Made by a program: the position numbers and the translations under genes. The notes beneath the pieces are model-generated. The model was not told the DNA's origin, did no database searches, and worked only from the letters and a program-made list of their open reading frames with translations. Positions 17,634-27,419 of a stretch of DNA of 64,000 nt are shown here, piece after piece. Position 1 is the stretch's first letter. Every line of letters starts with the position of its first letter. The DNA is taken from contig NZ_JAGFBF010000001.1 in the NCBI RefSeq assembly GCF_017583045.1, forward strand, positions 310,001 to 374,000, given 5' to 3'. The DNA is from Leucobacter tardus. GTDB taxonomy: Bacteria > Actinomycetota > Actinomycetes > Actinomycetales > Microbacteriaceae.

Positions 17634-19381
17634 AACCAACGTCAGGAGTCACGTTCGGCGGGCGCTACGAGCTCAGCTCGAGGATCGCCGTCGGCGGCAT
17701 GGGCGAGGTCTGGAAGGCCACGGACAGCATCATCGGTCGTACCGTCGCGATCAAGATCCTCAAAGACGAGTACATGGGTGACCCCGGCTTCCTCGAGCGT
17801 TTCCGCGCGGAGGCGCGTCACGCTGCGCTCGTCAACCATGAGGGCATCGCGAACGTCTTCGATTACGGCGAGGAGCAGGGTTCCGCCTACATCGTGATGG
17901 AGCTCGTGCCGGGCGAACCGCTCTCGGCCATCATCGAGCGCGAGGGTCGACTTCCCACCGACCAGGTGCTCGGCATCGTCGCGCAGACCGCGACGTCGCT
18001 GCAGGCCGCCCATGATGCCGGACTCGTACACCGCGACATCAAGCCGGGCAACCTGCTCATCACCCCCGAGGGGCGAGTCAAGATCACCGACTTCGGGATC
18101 GCGCGGATCGCCGACCAGGTACCGCTCACCGCGACCGGCCAGGTCATGGGAACCGTGCAGTACCTGGCGCCCGAGCAGGCGAGCGGCCACATCGCGACCC
18201 CCGCGACCGACATCTACTCGCTCGGTGTCGTCGCGTACGAGTGCCTCGCCGGCAAGCGCCCGTTCACGGGCGAGTCGCAGGTCGCCATCGCCATGGCGCA
18301 GATCAACGACACCCCGCCGGATCTGCCGAACGACATCGCTGCCCCGGTCCGCAACCTCGTCATGGCCTGCCTGGCGAAAGACGCGGACGGCCGGCCGCAG
18401 AGCGCCACGAAGCTCGCGCAAGCCGCTTCGGCGCTGCACCGGGACGACGTGCAGGCCGCTGCCGGCTTCGTGCCGCAGGTGCTCGGCGCCGGCGACGCCG
18501 CGACGATGATGATGCCGGCGACGACCGCCGGCGACGCCGCGACGACGGCGCTGCCGCGCACGCAGGCGTTCGCCGAGCAGGCGGGTCAGCCGCTGCTCGA
18601 TGAAGATGGAAACCCCATCGACGAGCAGGCCGAGGGCGAGGTCGGCAAGAAGAAGAAGAACCCGTGGACCTGGCCGCTCATCACTCTGCTCATCCTGCTG
18701 CTCCTCATCGGCGGCGGCACCGCCATCGCGCTCTGGTCGGGCAACAACGATGAGCCCGAGCCCACGCAGACGAGTGAGACTCCGTCGCCCACACCGACCG
18801 AAACCGAGGCGACCACCGGCGTCGTCGACGAGAGCGAGTTGATCGGGACTCCGTACGAGCAGGCCGTCGGCCTCCTCGAGGGTCGCGGCTTCACCGACGT
18901 CCGCGTCCAGGAGGGTTCGCCCTCCGCCGACGGCGCCGGCCTCGTCACCCAGGTGAACCCCACCGGCCAGCAGGTCGGCCTCAACGAGCCCATCACTCTC
19001 ACATATGCCGTGGGCTTCGGTGATCCGGCGGAGCCGGCAGCGGCCCGCGGCGCCTCCGAGATCGACGCCGGCGGTTCGACCGGACTGTCGCTCGACTCGA
19101 GCGTCTGCCCCACCGGCCTGAACGTGCAGGGGTACGACGTGACTGTGGAGGGCGACGGTTCGCTCAGCGGCGTGTCCGGATCCACAGCGAACATCAAGGC
19201 GAACACCCTCGACGCCGGTGCGAGCGATGGAACCATTACCGTCACGTATGTCGTCCAGTGCGCTGGATCGGGCGCCAGCCTGGAATCCCCGTCCTCATCG
19301 GAGACCAGCATCACCGTGAAGGCACCGGCACGCCCGGACCCCTCGCCGACGCCCCCCGGAGGTAACGACGACGATAACTAA
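17630..19381 (+). CDS. pknA: PknA-type Ser/Thr protein kinase with one PASTA-like repeat
   Basis: A 583-aa receptor kinase. The kinase domain (about 12-270) has GGMGEVWKA, the catalytic Lys in VAIKILKDE (residue 42), [10 protein letters not shown] (from residue 134), DFGIARI and [14 protein letters not shown] stop-transfer precedes the membrane helix ([22 protein letters not shown]). The outer part is a Thr/Pro/Glu linker, one PASTA-like repeat ([19 protein letters not shown]), then an unusual Ser/Gly-rich domain with two Cys (SVCPTGLNV and VVQCAGSG) and a Pro/Asp tail. It phosphorylates division and wall proteins. Confidence 0.93.
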   Translation: MKPTSGVTFGGRYELSSRIAVGGMGEVWKATDSIIGRTVAIKILKDEYMGDPGFLERFRAEARHAALVNHEGIANVFDYGEEQGSAYIVMELVPGEPLSAIIEREGRLPTDQVLGIVAQTATSLQAAHDAGLVHRDIKPGNLLITPEGRVKITDFGIARIADQVPLTATGQVMGTVQYLAPEQASGHIATPATDIYSLGVVAYECLAGKRPFTGESQVAIAMAQINDTPPDLPNDIAAPVRNLVMACLAKDADGRPQSATKLAQAASALHRDDVQAAAGFVPQVLGAGDAATMMMPATTAGDAATTALPRTQAFAEQAGQPLLDEDGNPIDEQAEGEVGKKKKNPWTWPLITLLILLLLIGGGTAIALWSGNNDEPEPTQTSETPSPTPTETEATTGVVDESELIGTPYEQAVGLLEGRGFTDVRVQEGSPSADGAGLVTQVNPTGQQVGLNEPITLTYAVGFGDPAEPAAARGASEIDAGGSTGLSLDSSVCPTGLNVQGYDVTVEGDGSLSGVSGSTANIKANTLDAGASDGTITVTYVVQCAGSGASLESPSSSETSITVKAPARPDPSPTPPGGNDDDN

Positions 19382-19480
19382 CGGAACGGTCACGGAGTCA
19401 CGGAATACTTGGACCCGGGCAAGGTTCGCGTCGCGCGAGCCCGTAAACTAGGTCCAGCCCATGCACAGATTGAGGTGAAC

Positions 19481-21184
<1,704 letters not shown>

Positions 21185-21186
21185 CC

Positions 21187-21831
21187 TCAGTCGGCGCTGC
21201 GCGTGAGCAGCGGCGAGAGCGTCGCTGCGATCTCGGCCGCGTTCGGTGAGCCGGCGACCCCGAGCCAGTTGCCGAGCTGCACGTAGCCGCCCTCGGTCAG
21301 CACGGACTCGGGGTGGTACTGCACCCCGAAGATCGGCAGCTCGCGGTGCCGGAGCCCCATGACGACTCCGCCATCGGTCTCGGCCGTGATGGTGAGCGAC
21401 TCGGGCACCGTGTTCCGCACGACGGCGAGCGAGTGGTAGCGGGTCGCCGTGAACTGCTCGGCGACACCCCGAAAGAGCAGATCGTGGTGGTGCGTGACCA
21501 CGGACGTCTTGCCGTGCATGAGCTCCTCGGCGTGCGTCACCGTGCCGCCGAGCGTCTCGGCGATGGCCTGGTGACCGAGGCAGACCCCGAGCAGGGGGAT
21601 GCCGGTGCGCAGCGCGATCTCGACCATCGGGATCGAGACCCCGGCATCGACCGGGGCACCGGGACCGGGCGAGAGGAGCACCCCGTCGAACTCGTGCGCG
21701 AGCGCCTCGAGCTCGCCCACGCTCACCGCATCGTTCCGGATCACGCGCGTCTCGGCGCCGAGCTGCTGCAGGTAGCCGTTCAGCGTGTAGACGAAGCTGT
21801 CGTAGTTGTCGATGACCAGGATGCGCGTCAT
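21187..21831 (-). CDS. pabA: Glutamine amidotransferase: aminodeoxychorismate/anthranilate synthase component II
   Basis: A 214-aa class I glutamine amidotransferase: ILVIDNYDSFVYTLNGYL at the start, oxyanion region LLSPGPGAP, nucleophile Cys in LLGVCLGHQAI, and the YHPESVLTEGG His/Glu pair. It supplies ammonia for p-aminobenzoate (PabA) or anthranilate (TrpG) synthesis; proteins at this position next to pknB in actinobacteria are annotated either way, and no partner subunit is nearby to decide. Its ATG overlaps the stop of the small membrane protein upstream (ATGA). Confidence 0.9.
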   Translation of the reverse strand: MTRILVIDNYDSFVYTLNGYLQQLGAETRVIRNDAVSVGELEALAHEFDGVLLSPGPGAPVDAGVSIPMVEIALRTGIPLLGVCLGHQAIAETLGGTVTHAEELMHGKTSVVTHHHDLLFRGVAEQFTATRYHSLAVVRNTVPESLTITAETDGGVVMGLRHRELPIFGVQYHPESVLTEGGYVQLGNWLGVAGSPNAAEIAATLSPLLTRSAD

Positions 21832-21986
21832 TGGTTGATCGTCACCTCGGGTTCAGGGAGCAGTTGAGACACCCACGGATAGATATAGAAGATCATCGCA
21901 TACACGAGCGCGGCGAGCGCCACGAGCAGCACGATCAACCGCAGCCACACGGGCCCGGGGAAGAAACGCCACAGCAGGGAGAACAC
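21828..21986 (-). CDS. 52-aa single-helix membrane protein between sortase and pabA
   Basis: GTG start at 21,984-21,986, a GGAG sequence 9 nt upstream, and a TGA at 21,828-21,830 overlapping the pabA ATG. The product starts MFSLLWRFFPGPVWLR, continues with one strong membrane helix (LIVLLVALAALVYAMIF), and ends with a short outer tail (PWVSQLLPEPEVTINQ). It lies 4 nt after the sortase stop, so sortase, this protein and pabA form one coupled unit. The tight packing argues it is a real gene that is easily missed because of its size. Function unknown; it may partner the sortase. Confidence 0.75.
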   Translation of the reverse strand: MFSLLWRFFPGPVWLRLIVLLVALAALVYAMIFYIYPWVSQLLPEPEVTINQ

Positions 21987-21990
21987 CCGA

Positions 21991-22764
21991 TCACACTCCG
22001 TCCACGTTGGGGTTCTGCTCGGCGAGCTCCGCCGGCGGGCCCTCGCTCAGCGGCTGGAAGTCCTCCAGCACCGCGTACGCGATCGCGCGCTCCTCGCTGC
22101 CGGCCCACTTCGGGTGGCAGGTCGTGAGCGTGAGGATCTGGTCCTCACCCGGCGTCCCGTCGAGACGCGGGAACGGATTCGTCACATCGAACGCGTCGGG
22201 CAGGACGTACTCGAGATCGCGGAAGCGGTAGGTGTACCAGCCCTTCGGCGTCTCGATGAACATGCCGTCGCCGATCCTGAGGTTCATCACCTCGCGGAAC
22301 GGTGCGATGATCGGTCCGTTGCGGTGCGCCGCGATCGCGAAGTTGCCCGGTTCGCCCGGCATCTGCGTCACGTCGTATTGGCCGATGCCGTGGTCGCCCG
22401 AATCGATGATGTACTGCTCGGTCGAGTAGGTGATGCGGTTCGAGAAGGTCTCGCCGAACGCCGGGACATAGAGGTTCGCGAAAACCTCACCCGGTTCGGG
22501 TCGATCCACCACCGGGATGCCGTCGGTCGAGGGCTGCTCACCCGTGTCTGCCGCCTCACGCCACCGATCGGACTCCTGGGCCGCCAGGTCGTTCTGCTGT
22601 CCCTGCACCACGAAGCCGGTGTACCAGGGCTGCCAGACCATGTAGCCGAGCACTCCGAGTCCGCACAGCAGCAGCAGCTCGCCGAACACCGTGAGCGGGC
22701 TCAGTCGTGCTCGCCTCCGCGAACGTCGACGGCCATGCCGGGCGGGCCGCGCAGACTCAGTCAT
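21991..22764 (-). CDS. Class E sortase
   Basis: A 257-aa membrane-anchored cysteine transpeptidase. A very basic N-terminus is followed by one helix (LTVFGELLLLCGLGVLGYMVW) and a beta-barrel sortase domain. The catalytic triad is visible: His in IAAHRNG (about residue 147), Cys in LTLTTCHP (residue 216) and Arg in GSEERAI (residue 226). Class E enzymes anchor pilin or surface proteins with LAXTG-type signals; no substrate is in this window. A TAGAAT -10-like box ends 7 nt upstream of the ATG, so the transcript may be leaderless. Divergent from crgA. Confidence 0.92.
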   Translation of the reverse strand: MTESARPARHGRRRSRRRARLSPLTVFGELLLLCGLGVLGYMVWQPWYTGFVVQGQQNDLAAQESDRWREAADTGEQPSTDGIPVVDRPEPGEVFANLYVPAFGETFSNRITYSTEQYIIDSGDHGIGQYDVTQMPGEPGNFAIAAHRNGPIIAPFREVMNLRIGDGMFIETPKGWYTYRFRDLEYVLPDAFDVTNPFPRLDGTPGEDQILTLTTCHPKWAGSEERAIAYAVLEDFQPLSEGPPAELAEQNPNVDGV

Positions 22765-22823
22765 ACCGCTTATTCTAGGCCTGCTCTCTGAGTCGGATCG
22801 GAGTTGACGGTAGACTCGGGGGC

Positions 22824-23102
22824 ATGGCAGCAGCTGGAAAAGACGTGAGCAAGCGCAAGTCGGCGGAGACCGAACGCAGCAAGGCCGAGGTCGCGGCGGC
22901 CCGAAAGGACACCCCGAACCCCGTGTGGTTCAAGCCGGTGATGTTCGGGTTCATGCTCCTCGGCCTGATCTGGATCGTGGTGTACTACATCACCAGCGCA
23001 TCGGCGATGCCACTGCCGATCCCGCAGCTCGGTCAGGCGAACATCTTCATCGGATTCGGCCTGATTCTCGTCGGCTTCCTGATGACGCCGTGGTGGAAAT
23101 AA
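22824..23102 (+). CDS. crgA: CrgA cell-division protein
   Basis: A 92-aa protein with a charged N-terminal tail of about 30 residues (KRKSAETERSKAEVAAARKD), the conserved NPVWFKPVMFGFMLLGLIWIV first helix, an Ala/Ser/Pro loop, and a second helix ending FLMTPWWK, which is the hallmark of CrgA. CrgA is a two-helix divisome protein that recruits PBP and FtsI-type partners in actinobacteria. Its place at the pknB locus is standard. Starts 59 nt from the divergent sortase. Confidence 0.95.
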   Translation: MAAAGKDVSKRKSAETERSKAEVAAARKDTPNPVWFKPVMFGFMLLGLIWIVVYYITSASAMPLPIPQLGQANIFIGFGLILVGFLMTPWWK

Positions 23103-23158
23103 CCGCCGACTGAGCGAAATCACACGGGTGTAATTCTTCCCCAGCTGGGAATAACCCT

Positions 23159-23167
23159 GTGGATAAC
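23159..23167. promoter_or_regulatory. Isolated perfect DnaA box
   Basis: TGTGGATAA (reverse complement TTATCCACA) matches the strict actinobacterial DnaA box. It lies in the 99-bp gap between the convergent crgA and rhomboid genes, far from the dnaA-dnaN spacer. It may be a DnaA-titration or regulatory site, or chance. Confidence 0.4.
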
Positions 23168-23201
23168 TTCGCGGGCGACCGGGAACGGAAGGGACGCGAG
23201 G

Positions 23202-24137
23202 TCAGGCGGACGGCAACGGCAGTGCCACGAAGTAGGCACATGACAGTGCGACGAGCACGACCCCGAGTCCGACGGTCGCCGCGATGCGCATTCCGCGTTT
23301 GCGCGGCCCCCGCAGCACGACCATCAGCTGCATCGTCAGCGCACCGACGATCAGGCCGCCGAGGTGCGCCTGCCACGAGATCGAGCTGCCGGGGATCAGG
23401 CCGATCACGAAGTTGATCGTGATGAGCACCGCAAGGGACGTGATATTCACATTGGCGGCGCGGAATGCGACGAGCGTCGCCGCCAGGACCCCGAAGATCG
23501 CACCCGATGCGCCCACCGTCGGCGTCATGAGCGACGCGGGATCGACGTATGCCCAGAACATGACTCCCAGCGCGCCGCCGACACCGGCGAAGACGTAGAG
23601 CACGGCGAACTGCAGGCGCCCGATCATGTGCTCGAGATTCCGCCCGAACAGCCACAGGGCGATCATGTTGAACAGGATGTGGAAGAAGAAGCTCGGCGAG
23701 TGCGTGAACATCACCGTCAGCATGCGCCACGGTTCGAAGCTCGTGCTCCCGGCTCCCGCGAGGTCGGACGGCAGTGAGTAGAAGGGGGCGTACCACAGGG
23801 TCTGCGTCACGGAGTCGCTGAACAACTGCCCCACGAACACGAGGGCGCAGAGGATCATGATGCCGTACGTGACGATCGGGGTATCCGTGTTCGAGGCCCG
23901 ACGGCTCATGACGCGCGCGGATCGCCCCACGCGCTGTGCAGCGCCCGGGCGCGTGGCACGCACGCACTCCGGGCACAGCACGCCGACCGCTGACGCGGTC
24001 TGGCAGTCCGAGCAGATCGTCCGACCGCAGCGCTGGCACAGTGTGAAACTCTGCACACCGGGGTGCCGGTAACACACGTCCTCAGCACCGTACTCGGCGC
24101 GCTCGCCGAACTGCGGGGTCGATCCGCCCGAACTCAC
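23202..24137 (-). CDS. Rhomboid-family intramembrane serine protease with N-terminal zinc-finger-like domain
   Basis: A 311-aa membrane protease. Residues 15-60 hold four CxxC-like pairs and His (VCYRHPGVQSFTLCQRCGRTICSDC, VLCPECV), a B-box-like zinc site. Six or more membrane helices follow. The catalytic dyad is Ser in TVGASGAIFG and His in SWQAHLGG, and the loop HILFNMIALWLFG carries the conserved Asn/His. It cleaves membrane helices; substrates unknown. Convergent with crgA, and 5 nt downstream of the cyclophilin gene, so probably co-transcribed with it. Confidence 0.92.
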   Translation of the reverse strand: MSSGGSTPQFGERAEYGAEDVCYRHPGVQSFTLCQRCGRTICSDCQTASAVGVLCPECVRATRPGAAQRVGRSARVMSRRASNTDTPIVTYGIMILCALVFVGQLFSDSVTQTLWYAPFYSLPSDLAGAGSTSFEPWRMLTVMFTHSPSFFFHILFNMIALWLFGRNLEHMIGRLQFAVLYVFAGVGGALGVMFWAYVDPASLMTPTVGASGAIFGVLAATLVAFRAANVNITSLAVLITINFVIGLIPGSSISWQAHLGGLIVGALTMQLMVVLRGPRKRGMRIAATVGLGVVLVALSCAYFVALPLPSA

Positions 24138-24142
24138 CTGAC

Positions 24143-24652
24143 TTACGCCTCGGTGACGGTGACGCTCTCGATCACCACGTCGTCGACGGGACGATCCTGC
24201 GCACCGGTCTGCACGGCCGAGATGGCGTCGACGACGGCCTTCGATGCATCGTCGGCCACCGCACCGAAGATGGTGTGCTTGCCGTTCAGCCAGTCGGGCG
24301 ACGTCGTCGTGATGAAGAACTGCGAACCGTTGGTGCCCGCGAGGCGGCCGGTGAGATCGGGGCGCTTGCCCGCGTTCGCCATGGCCAGCTGGTACGGCTG
24401 GTTGAAGACGAGCTCGGGGTGGATCTCGTCGTCGAAGGTGTAACCGGGGCCACCCGTGCCGGTGCCGGTCGGGTCACCGCCCTGGATCATGAAGTTCGGG
24501 ATGATGCGGTGGAAGATGACCCCGTCGTAGAAGCCCTTCCCGGCGAGATCGACGAAATTCTTCACCGTCTTCGGGGCGTGATCGCCGAAGAGGTTCAGCA
24601 CGATATCGCCGTGATTGGTCTTGACCGTCGCTACAGAAGTGTGGTTGCTCAT
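24143..24652 (-). CDS. ppiA: Cyclophilin-type peptidyl-prolyl cis-trans isomerase
   Basis: A 169-aa cytoplasmic cyclophilin. Catalytic and binding blocks are present: GFYDGVIFHRIIPNFMIQGGDPTGTGTGGPGY (with the catalytic Arg after FH), AMANAG, TNGSQFFITT and LNGKHTIFG. The ATG at 24,652 gives the family-typical start TSVATVKTNHGDIVLNL; longer in-frame extension is not supported. It catalyses proline isomerisation during folding. It is followed closely by the rhomboid gene. Confidence 0.93.
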   Translation of the reverse strand: MSNHTSVATVKTNHGDIVLNLFGDHAPKTVKNFVDLAGKGFYDGVIFHRIIPNFMIQGGDPTGTGTGGPGYTFDDEIHPELVFNQPYQLAMANAGKRPDLTGRLAGTNGSQFFITTTSPDWLNGKHTIFGAVADDASKAVVDAISAVQTGAQDRPVDDVVIESVTVTEA

Positions 24653-24801
24653 AGGCGCCAGTCTAGTTGCGCGCACTGACGAGACCCGTCGATCCCGCTG
24701 GGAATGCGCGTCAGATCGCGCATCGACTGTCGCTTCGGTGTAGCGTTGGGGATACGTGAGCCGAACGAAGGCGACCAGCTTCACACCGTATGGAGGATTC
24801 T

Positions 24802-25299
24802 GTGGCACTTTCACGCAAGCGCCGTCGCGAACTGCGCAAACTCCGGAGTCACGCCAACGACCTGCTCGACGCCCAGCGCGTAGTGCTCGGTCGGGCGGGC
24901 GACGTTCTCGGGGAGGCTGGTTCTCAGGCCCGCCACCTCAGCGATGAGCATCTCGCTCCTCGTGTCGATTCCGCCGCAGAGAATCTGCGGCCCTATGTCG
25001 AGACCGGTGTCGATTCCGCACGCCGTGCAGCGACCCGCGCCCGTCGCGTCACCGCTCCGATGGTGGCGGCAGCGCTGGTCAGCACGGTTCGCGCGCTCGA
25101 CAAGCTCGAGAACCCCGACGCCGCGAAGCAGGTGCGCAAGTTCGGCGAGCGTACCGGCTACCTCAAGAAGTCGAAGGCGCGTCGCGCAGGCGGCGTCTTC
25201 GGCATCATCCTCGGGGCTGTCGCCGCCGTGGGTGTGGGCTACGCGCTCTGGCAGGCATTCCGGTCGGACGACGAGCTCTGGGTGTCGCCAGAGAACTGA
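24802..25299 (+). CDS. Conserved hypothetical protein with C-terminal membrane helix
   Basis: A 165-aa protein from GTG 24,802, which has GGAGGA four bases upstream (an ATG at 24,790 overlaps this site and is less likely). The N-terminus is very basic (LSRKRRRELRKLRSHAND); a long amphipathic helical region follows (VDSAAENLRPYVETGVDSARRAATRARR), then KKSKARRAGG, one membrane helix (VFGIILGAVAAVGVGYALW) and an acidic tail. It resembles the small actinobacterial membrane-tethered proteins found next to the cyclophilin gene; function unknown. Confidence 0.75.
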   Translation: MALSRKRRRELRKLRSHANDLLDAQRVVLGRAGDVLGEAGSQARHLSDEHLAPRVDSAAENLRPYVETGVDSARRAATRARRVTAPMVAAALVSTVRALDKLENPDAAKQVRKFGERTGYLKKSKARRAGGVFGIILGAVAAVGVGYALWQAFRSDDELWVSPEN

Positions 25300-25310
25300 G
25301 TCAGACCGTC

Positions 25311-25348
25311 GAACGGCGCGATCCCGGGTAATCGGGGTCGCGCCGTTC
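25311..25348. terminator. Bidirectional hairpin terminator
   Basis: Arms GAACGGCGCGATCCCG (25,311-25,326) and 25,333-25,348 pair over 16 bp with one G-T wobble, followed by TTCTGTTCTG on the plus strand. It separates the convergent 165-aa membrane protein and NUDIX genes. Confidence 0.75.
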
Positions 25349-25363
25349 TTCTGTTCTGCGGCC

Positions 25364-25813
25364 CTATTTGCGCGGACGCGTGTTCGGGCTGCGTCGCCCG
25401 AGCCCCGCCATGCGCATGCCCGTCTGCACGAGCGACAGCGTACGCAAGCCGCGCACCTCTTTGAGCGGCACCCAGCGCGCCTCGTCCGACGACCCGCCGA
25501 CCTCGTGTCGCAGCGGACCGTCCTTCACCGAGGCGCGGTAGATGATGCGGATGGTGTGCAGCTCGGGATCCCGACCGTCGGTGACCTCTTCGCGCACCAT
25601 GACCCGGGAGTCGACGCCGAGCAGCTTGCCGACGCGAGCCTCGAGACCCGTCTCTTCCTGCACCTCGCGCACGACGGCGTCTTTCGGGTGCTCACCGGCT
25701 TCGAGCCCGCCTCCGGGCAGCGTCCACCCGTGCATGTGGCCGCGGCGCCAGTGGGTCAGCAGAATCTTCCCCCGGCGCTCGACGACCGCGTACGCGGCAA
25801 CTCGGAGATCCAT
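25364..25813 (-). CDS. NUDIX hydrolase
   Basis: A 149-aa protein with a complete Nudix box: GGLEAGEHPKDAVVREVQEETGLEA (Gx5Ex7REVxEExGL). The start at 25,813 follows CTCGGGGGT and gives MDLRVAAYAVVERRGKILL, typical for the family. The tail is basic (RRSPNTRPRK). The family hydrolyses nucleoside-diphosphate-linked compounds or oxidised nucleotides; no substrate can be assigned. It starts only 10 nt after the hydrolase stop, so it is probably last in that operon. Confidence 0.9.
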   Translation of the reverse strand: MDLRVAAYAVVERRGKILLTHWRRGHMHGWTLPGGGLEAGEHPKDAVVREVQEETGLEARVGKLLGVDSRVMVREEVTDGRDPELHTIRIIYRASVKDGPLRHEVGGSSDEARWVPLKEVRGLRTLSLVQTGMRMAGLGRRSPNTRPRK

Positions 25814-25823
25814 ACCCCCGAGC

Positions 25824-26849
25824 CTAGCTTGCCGATGCTCGGGAGGGGTACGGCACCGCCTGCCAACCCATGACCCAGCGTTCGAGCCGTGCGTATGCCT
25901 CGTCGCGCGCACCTTTTCGCGAGAGGAAGATGTCGTGCAGGGCTCCGTCGATGCGCTCGACGGTGACCGAGGGCCCGAGTTTCAAGGACGCCCGTGCCAC
26001 CTCGTCGACGTCGAGCACGGTGTCGACGCGGGTGAGGTTCTCCGACCAGCGCAGCGGCGCCTCCGAACGCGCGGACAGCAGGACGCAGACCGGCGTGTCC
26101 ACCATCAGGCCGGCGCCGACCTCGGCGTGACCGGTGAGCACGGCGCGCAACCATCCAGGAGTGACCGCGTGCGATCGCTCCGGACGCCAATCGAGGTCGA
26201 TGTCCATCGGATCGTCGGGATCCGCGGCCTCCCGGACCGCTCGCGAGTAGAACCCGGCGTCCAGCTGCGGCGCCTCTTTCATCGGCTGCAGACGCGCCCG
26301 CAGGTCCACGAACGGGGCGATGAGCTGCCGGATGCGCGCACTCAGTTGAAACTCGAGCCACGGACTGTTCAGTACGAGCGCATCGGCGACCCGAGGGTTC
26401 CGCGCGCTCCAGAGACTGAAGATCAGCCCTCCGGTCGAGTGACCCATGAGCAGGATCCTGCGCTCGCCCACGGCGCTGTCGCGCATGATCTGCAAGGACG
26501 CCTCGATCTCGGCGTCGTAATCCTCGAGGTGCTCGACGTAGCCGGCGGTCTGGTTGGGTCTCAGGCTCCGCCCGTACTTGCGCAGGTCGAGCGCGAAGAA
26601 CCTGGCGCCGCGGTCGGTCCAGAACCGAGCGAGGCGTCGCTGGAAGAAGTAGTCCGACCACCCGTGGACGTAGAGCACATCGACGTTCTCAAGTGGGAGC
26701 GGACGGAGAAAGAACCGTGCGCCGACCGAACGGTGGCGCGGCAGCGCCCGGACGAGGGTCGCGACGAGCGGGCCCTCGTCATCCGCGCCGAGGTCGATCG
26801 TCCGCTGTTCGAATCCGTCGCCGAGCACATCCGGCTGCCACGCGTTCAT
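25824..26849 (-). CDS. Alpha/beta hydrolase (serine aminopeptidase S33/lysophospholipase-like)
   Basis: A 341-aa hydrolase: VLYVHGWSDYFFQ (oxyanion region), the strand-turn FALDLRKYGRSL, nucleophile elbow LLMGHSTGGLI, and a late DGALHDIFLSR block containing the catalytic His. No signal peptide. It resembles the actinobacterial monoacylglycerol-lipase or lysophospholipase-like hydrolases. Its ATG overlaps the Lrp stop by 4 nt (ATGA), placing it under the same transcript as the regulator. Confidence 0.87.
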   Translation of the reverse strand: MNAWQPDVLGDGFEQRTIDLGADDEGPLVATLVRALPRHRSVGARFFLRPLPLENVDVLYVHGWSDYFFQRRLARFWTDRGARFFALDLRKYGRSLRPNQTAGYVEHLEDYDAEIEASLQIMRDSAVGERRILLMGHSTGGLIFSLWSARNPRVADALVLNSPWLEFQLSARIRQLIAPFVDLRARLQPMKEAPQLDAGFYSRAVREAADPDDPMDIDLDWRPERSHAVTPGWLRAVLTGHAEVGAGLMVDTPVCVLLSARSEAPLRWSENLTRVDTVLDVDEVARASLKLGPSVTVERIDGALHDIFLSRKGARDEAYARLERWVMGWQAVPYPSRASAS

Positions 26850-27298
26850 ACGGGTGGCGGGAGGATCGGACGCTGTTCGTAGAAGGTCTGCAGCACGACC
26901 GTGGTCCGCGTATTCACCGATGCGGCATGCCGGATGTCGCGGATGAGCGCCTCGAGCTCACGCGGGGATCCGACGCGGACGAACAGCATGTAGCTGGCCT
27001 CACCTGCGATGGAGTGGCACGCCTCGATCGCGGTGAGGTGCTCGAGCAGCTCAGGGGCGGTATCGGGCTGCGCCGGATCGAGCGGAGTGATCTCGATGAA
27101 CGCCGAGAGCGGCTTGCCGACCGCTTCGGGATCGAGCACCGCGCGATACCCGGAGATGACGCCCGAATGCTCGAGGCGCTTCAAACGCGCTTGGACGGCA
27201 GAGGACGACAGTCCGATGCGCTCCGACAGCTGCGCGAGCGTCGCCCGCGGGTCGTTCGACACCGCTGCTGCGAGGCGCATGTCGACAGGATCATCCAT
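26846..27298 (-). CDS. Lrp/AsnC-family transcriptional regulator
   Basis: A 150-aa Lrp protein: N-terminal HTH (LAAAVSNDPRATLAQLSERIGLSSSAVQARLKRLEHSGVISGYRA) followed by the RAM ligand domain (LSAFIEITPLDPAQPD, HSIAGEASYMLFVRVGSPRELEALI). Start at 27,298 gives MDDPVDMRLA. A TACGAT box ends 7 nt before the ATG, so the message may be leaderless. It is divergent from the DUF6421-SDR-threonine aldolase genes and is their likely regulator, responding to an amino acid such as threonine, serine or glycine (inference). Confidence 0.9.
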   Translation of the reverse strand: MDDPVDMRLAAAVSNDPRATLAQLSERIGLSSSAVQARLKRLEHSGVISGYRAVLDPEAVGKPLSAFIEITPLDPAQPDTAPELLEHLTAIEACHSIAGEASYMLFVRVGSPRELEALIRDIRHAASVNTRTTVVLQTFYEQRPILPPPV

Positions 27299-27305
27299 GG
27301 TTGGG

Positions 27306-27311
27306 ATCGTA
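27306..27311 (-). promoter_or_regulatory. -10 box of a probable leaderless transcript (Lrp gene)
   Basis: On the minus strand TACGAT ends 7 nt before the ATG at 27,298, and no ribosome-binding site is seen. Confidence 0.35.
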
Positions 27312-27330
27312 CCAGCAGCGCTGAGTCTCC

Positions 27331-27385
27331 TTGACGAGTCCGATGTGCGGAGTAAAATAACCTGTGTACTCCGGTTTGTACCGGA
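27331..27385 (+). promoter_or_regulatory. Promoter and operator of the DUF6421 operon
   Basis: TTGACG (27,331-27,336), 16 nt, TAAAAT (27,353-27,358) form a good sigma-70-type promoter. Overlapping the -10 and start point are two inverted repeats: CGGAGTA...TACTCCG (27,348-27,354 and 27,367-27,373) and TCCGG-TTTGTA-CCGGA (27,370-27,385). Their position suggests repression, probably by the divergent Lrp protein. Confidence 0.6.
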
Positions 27386-27419
27386 TATTTTTCTGTTGCG
27401 ACCCTGATCGGAGATGCTC

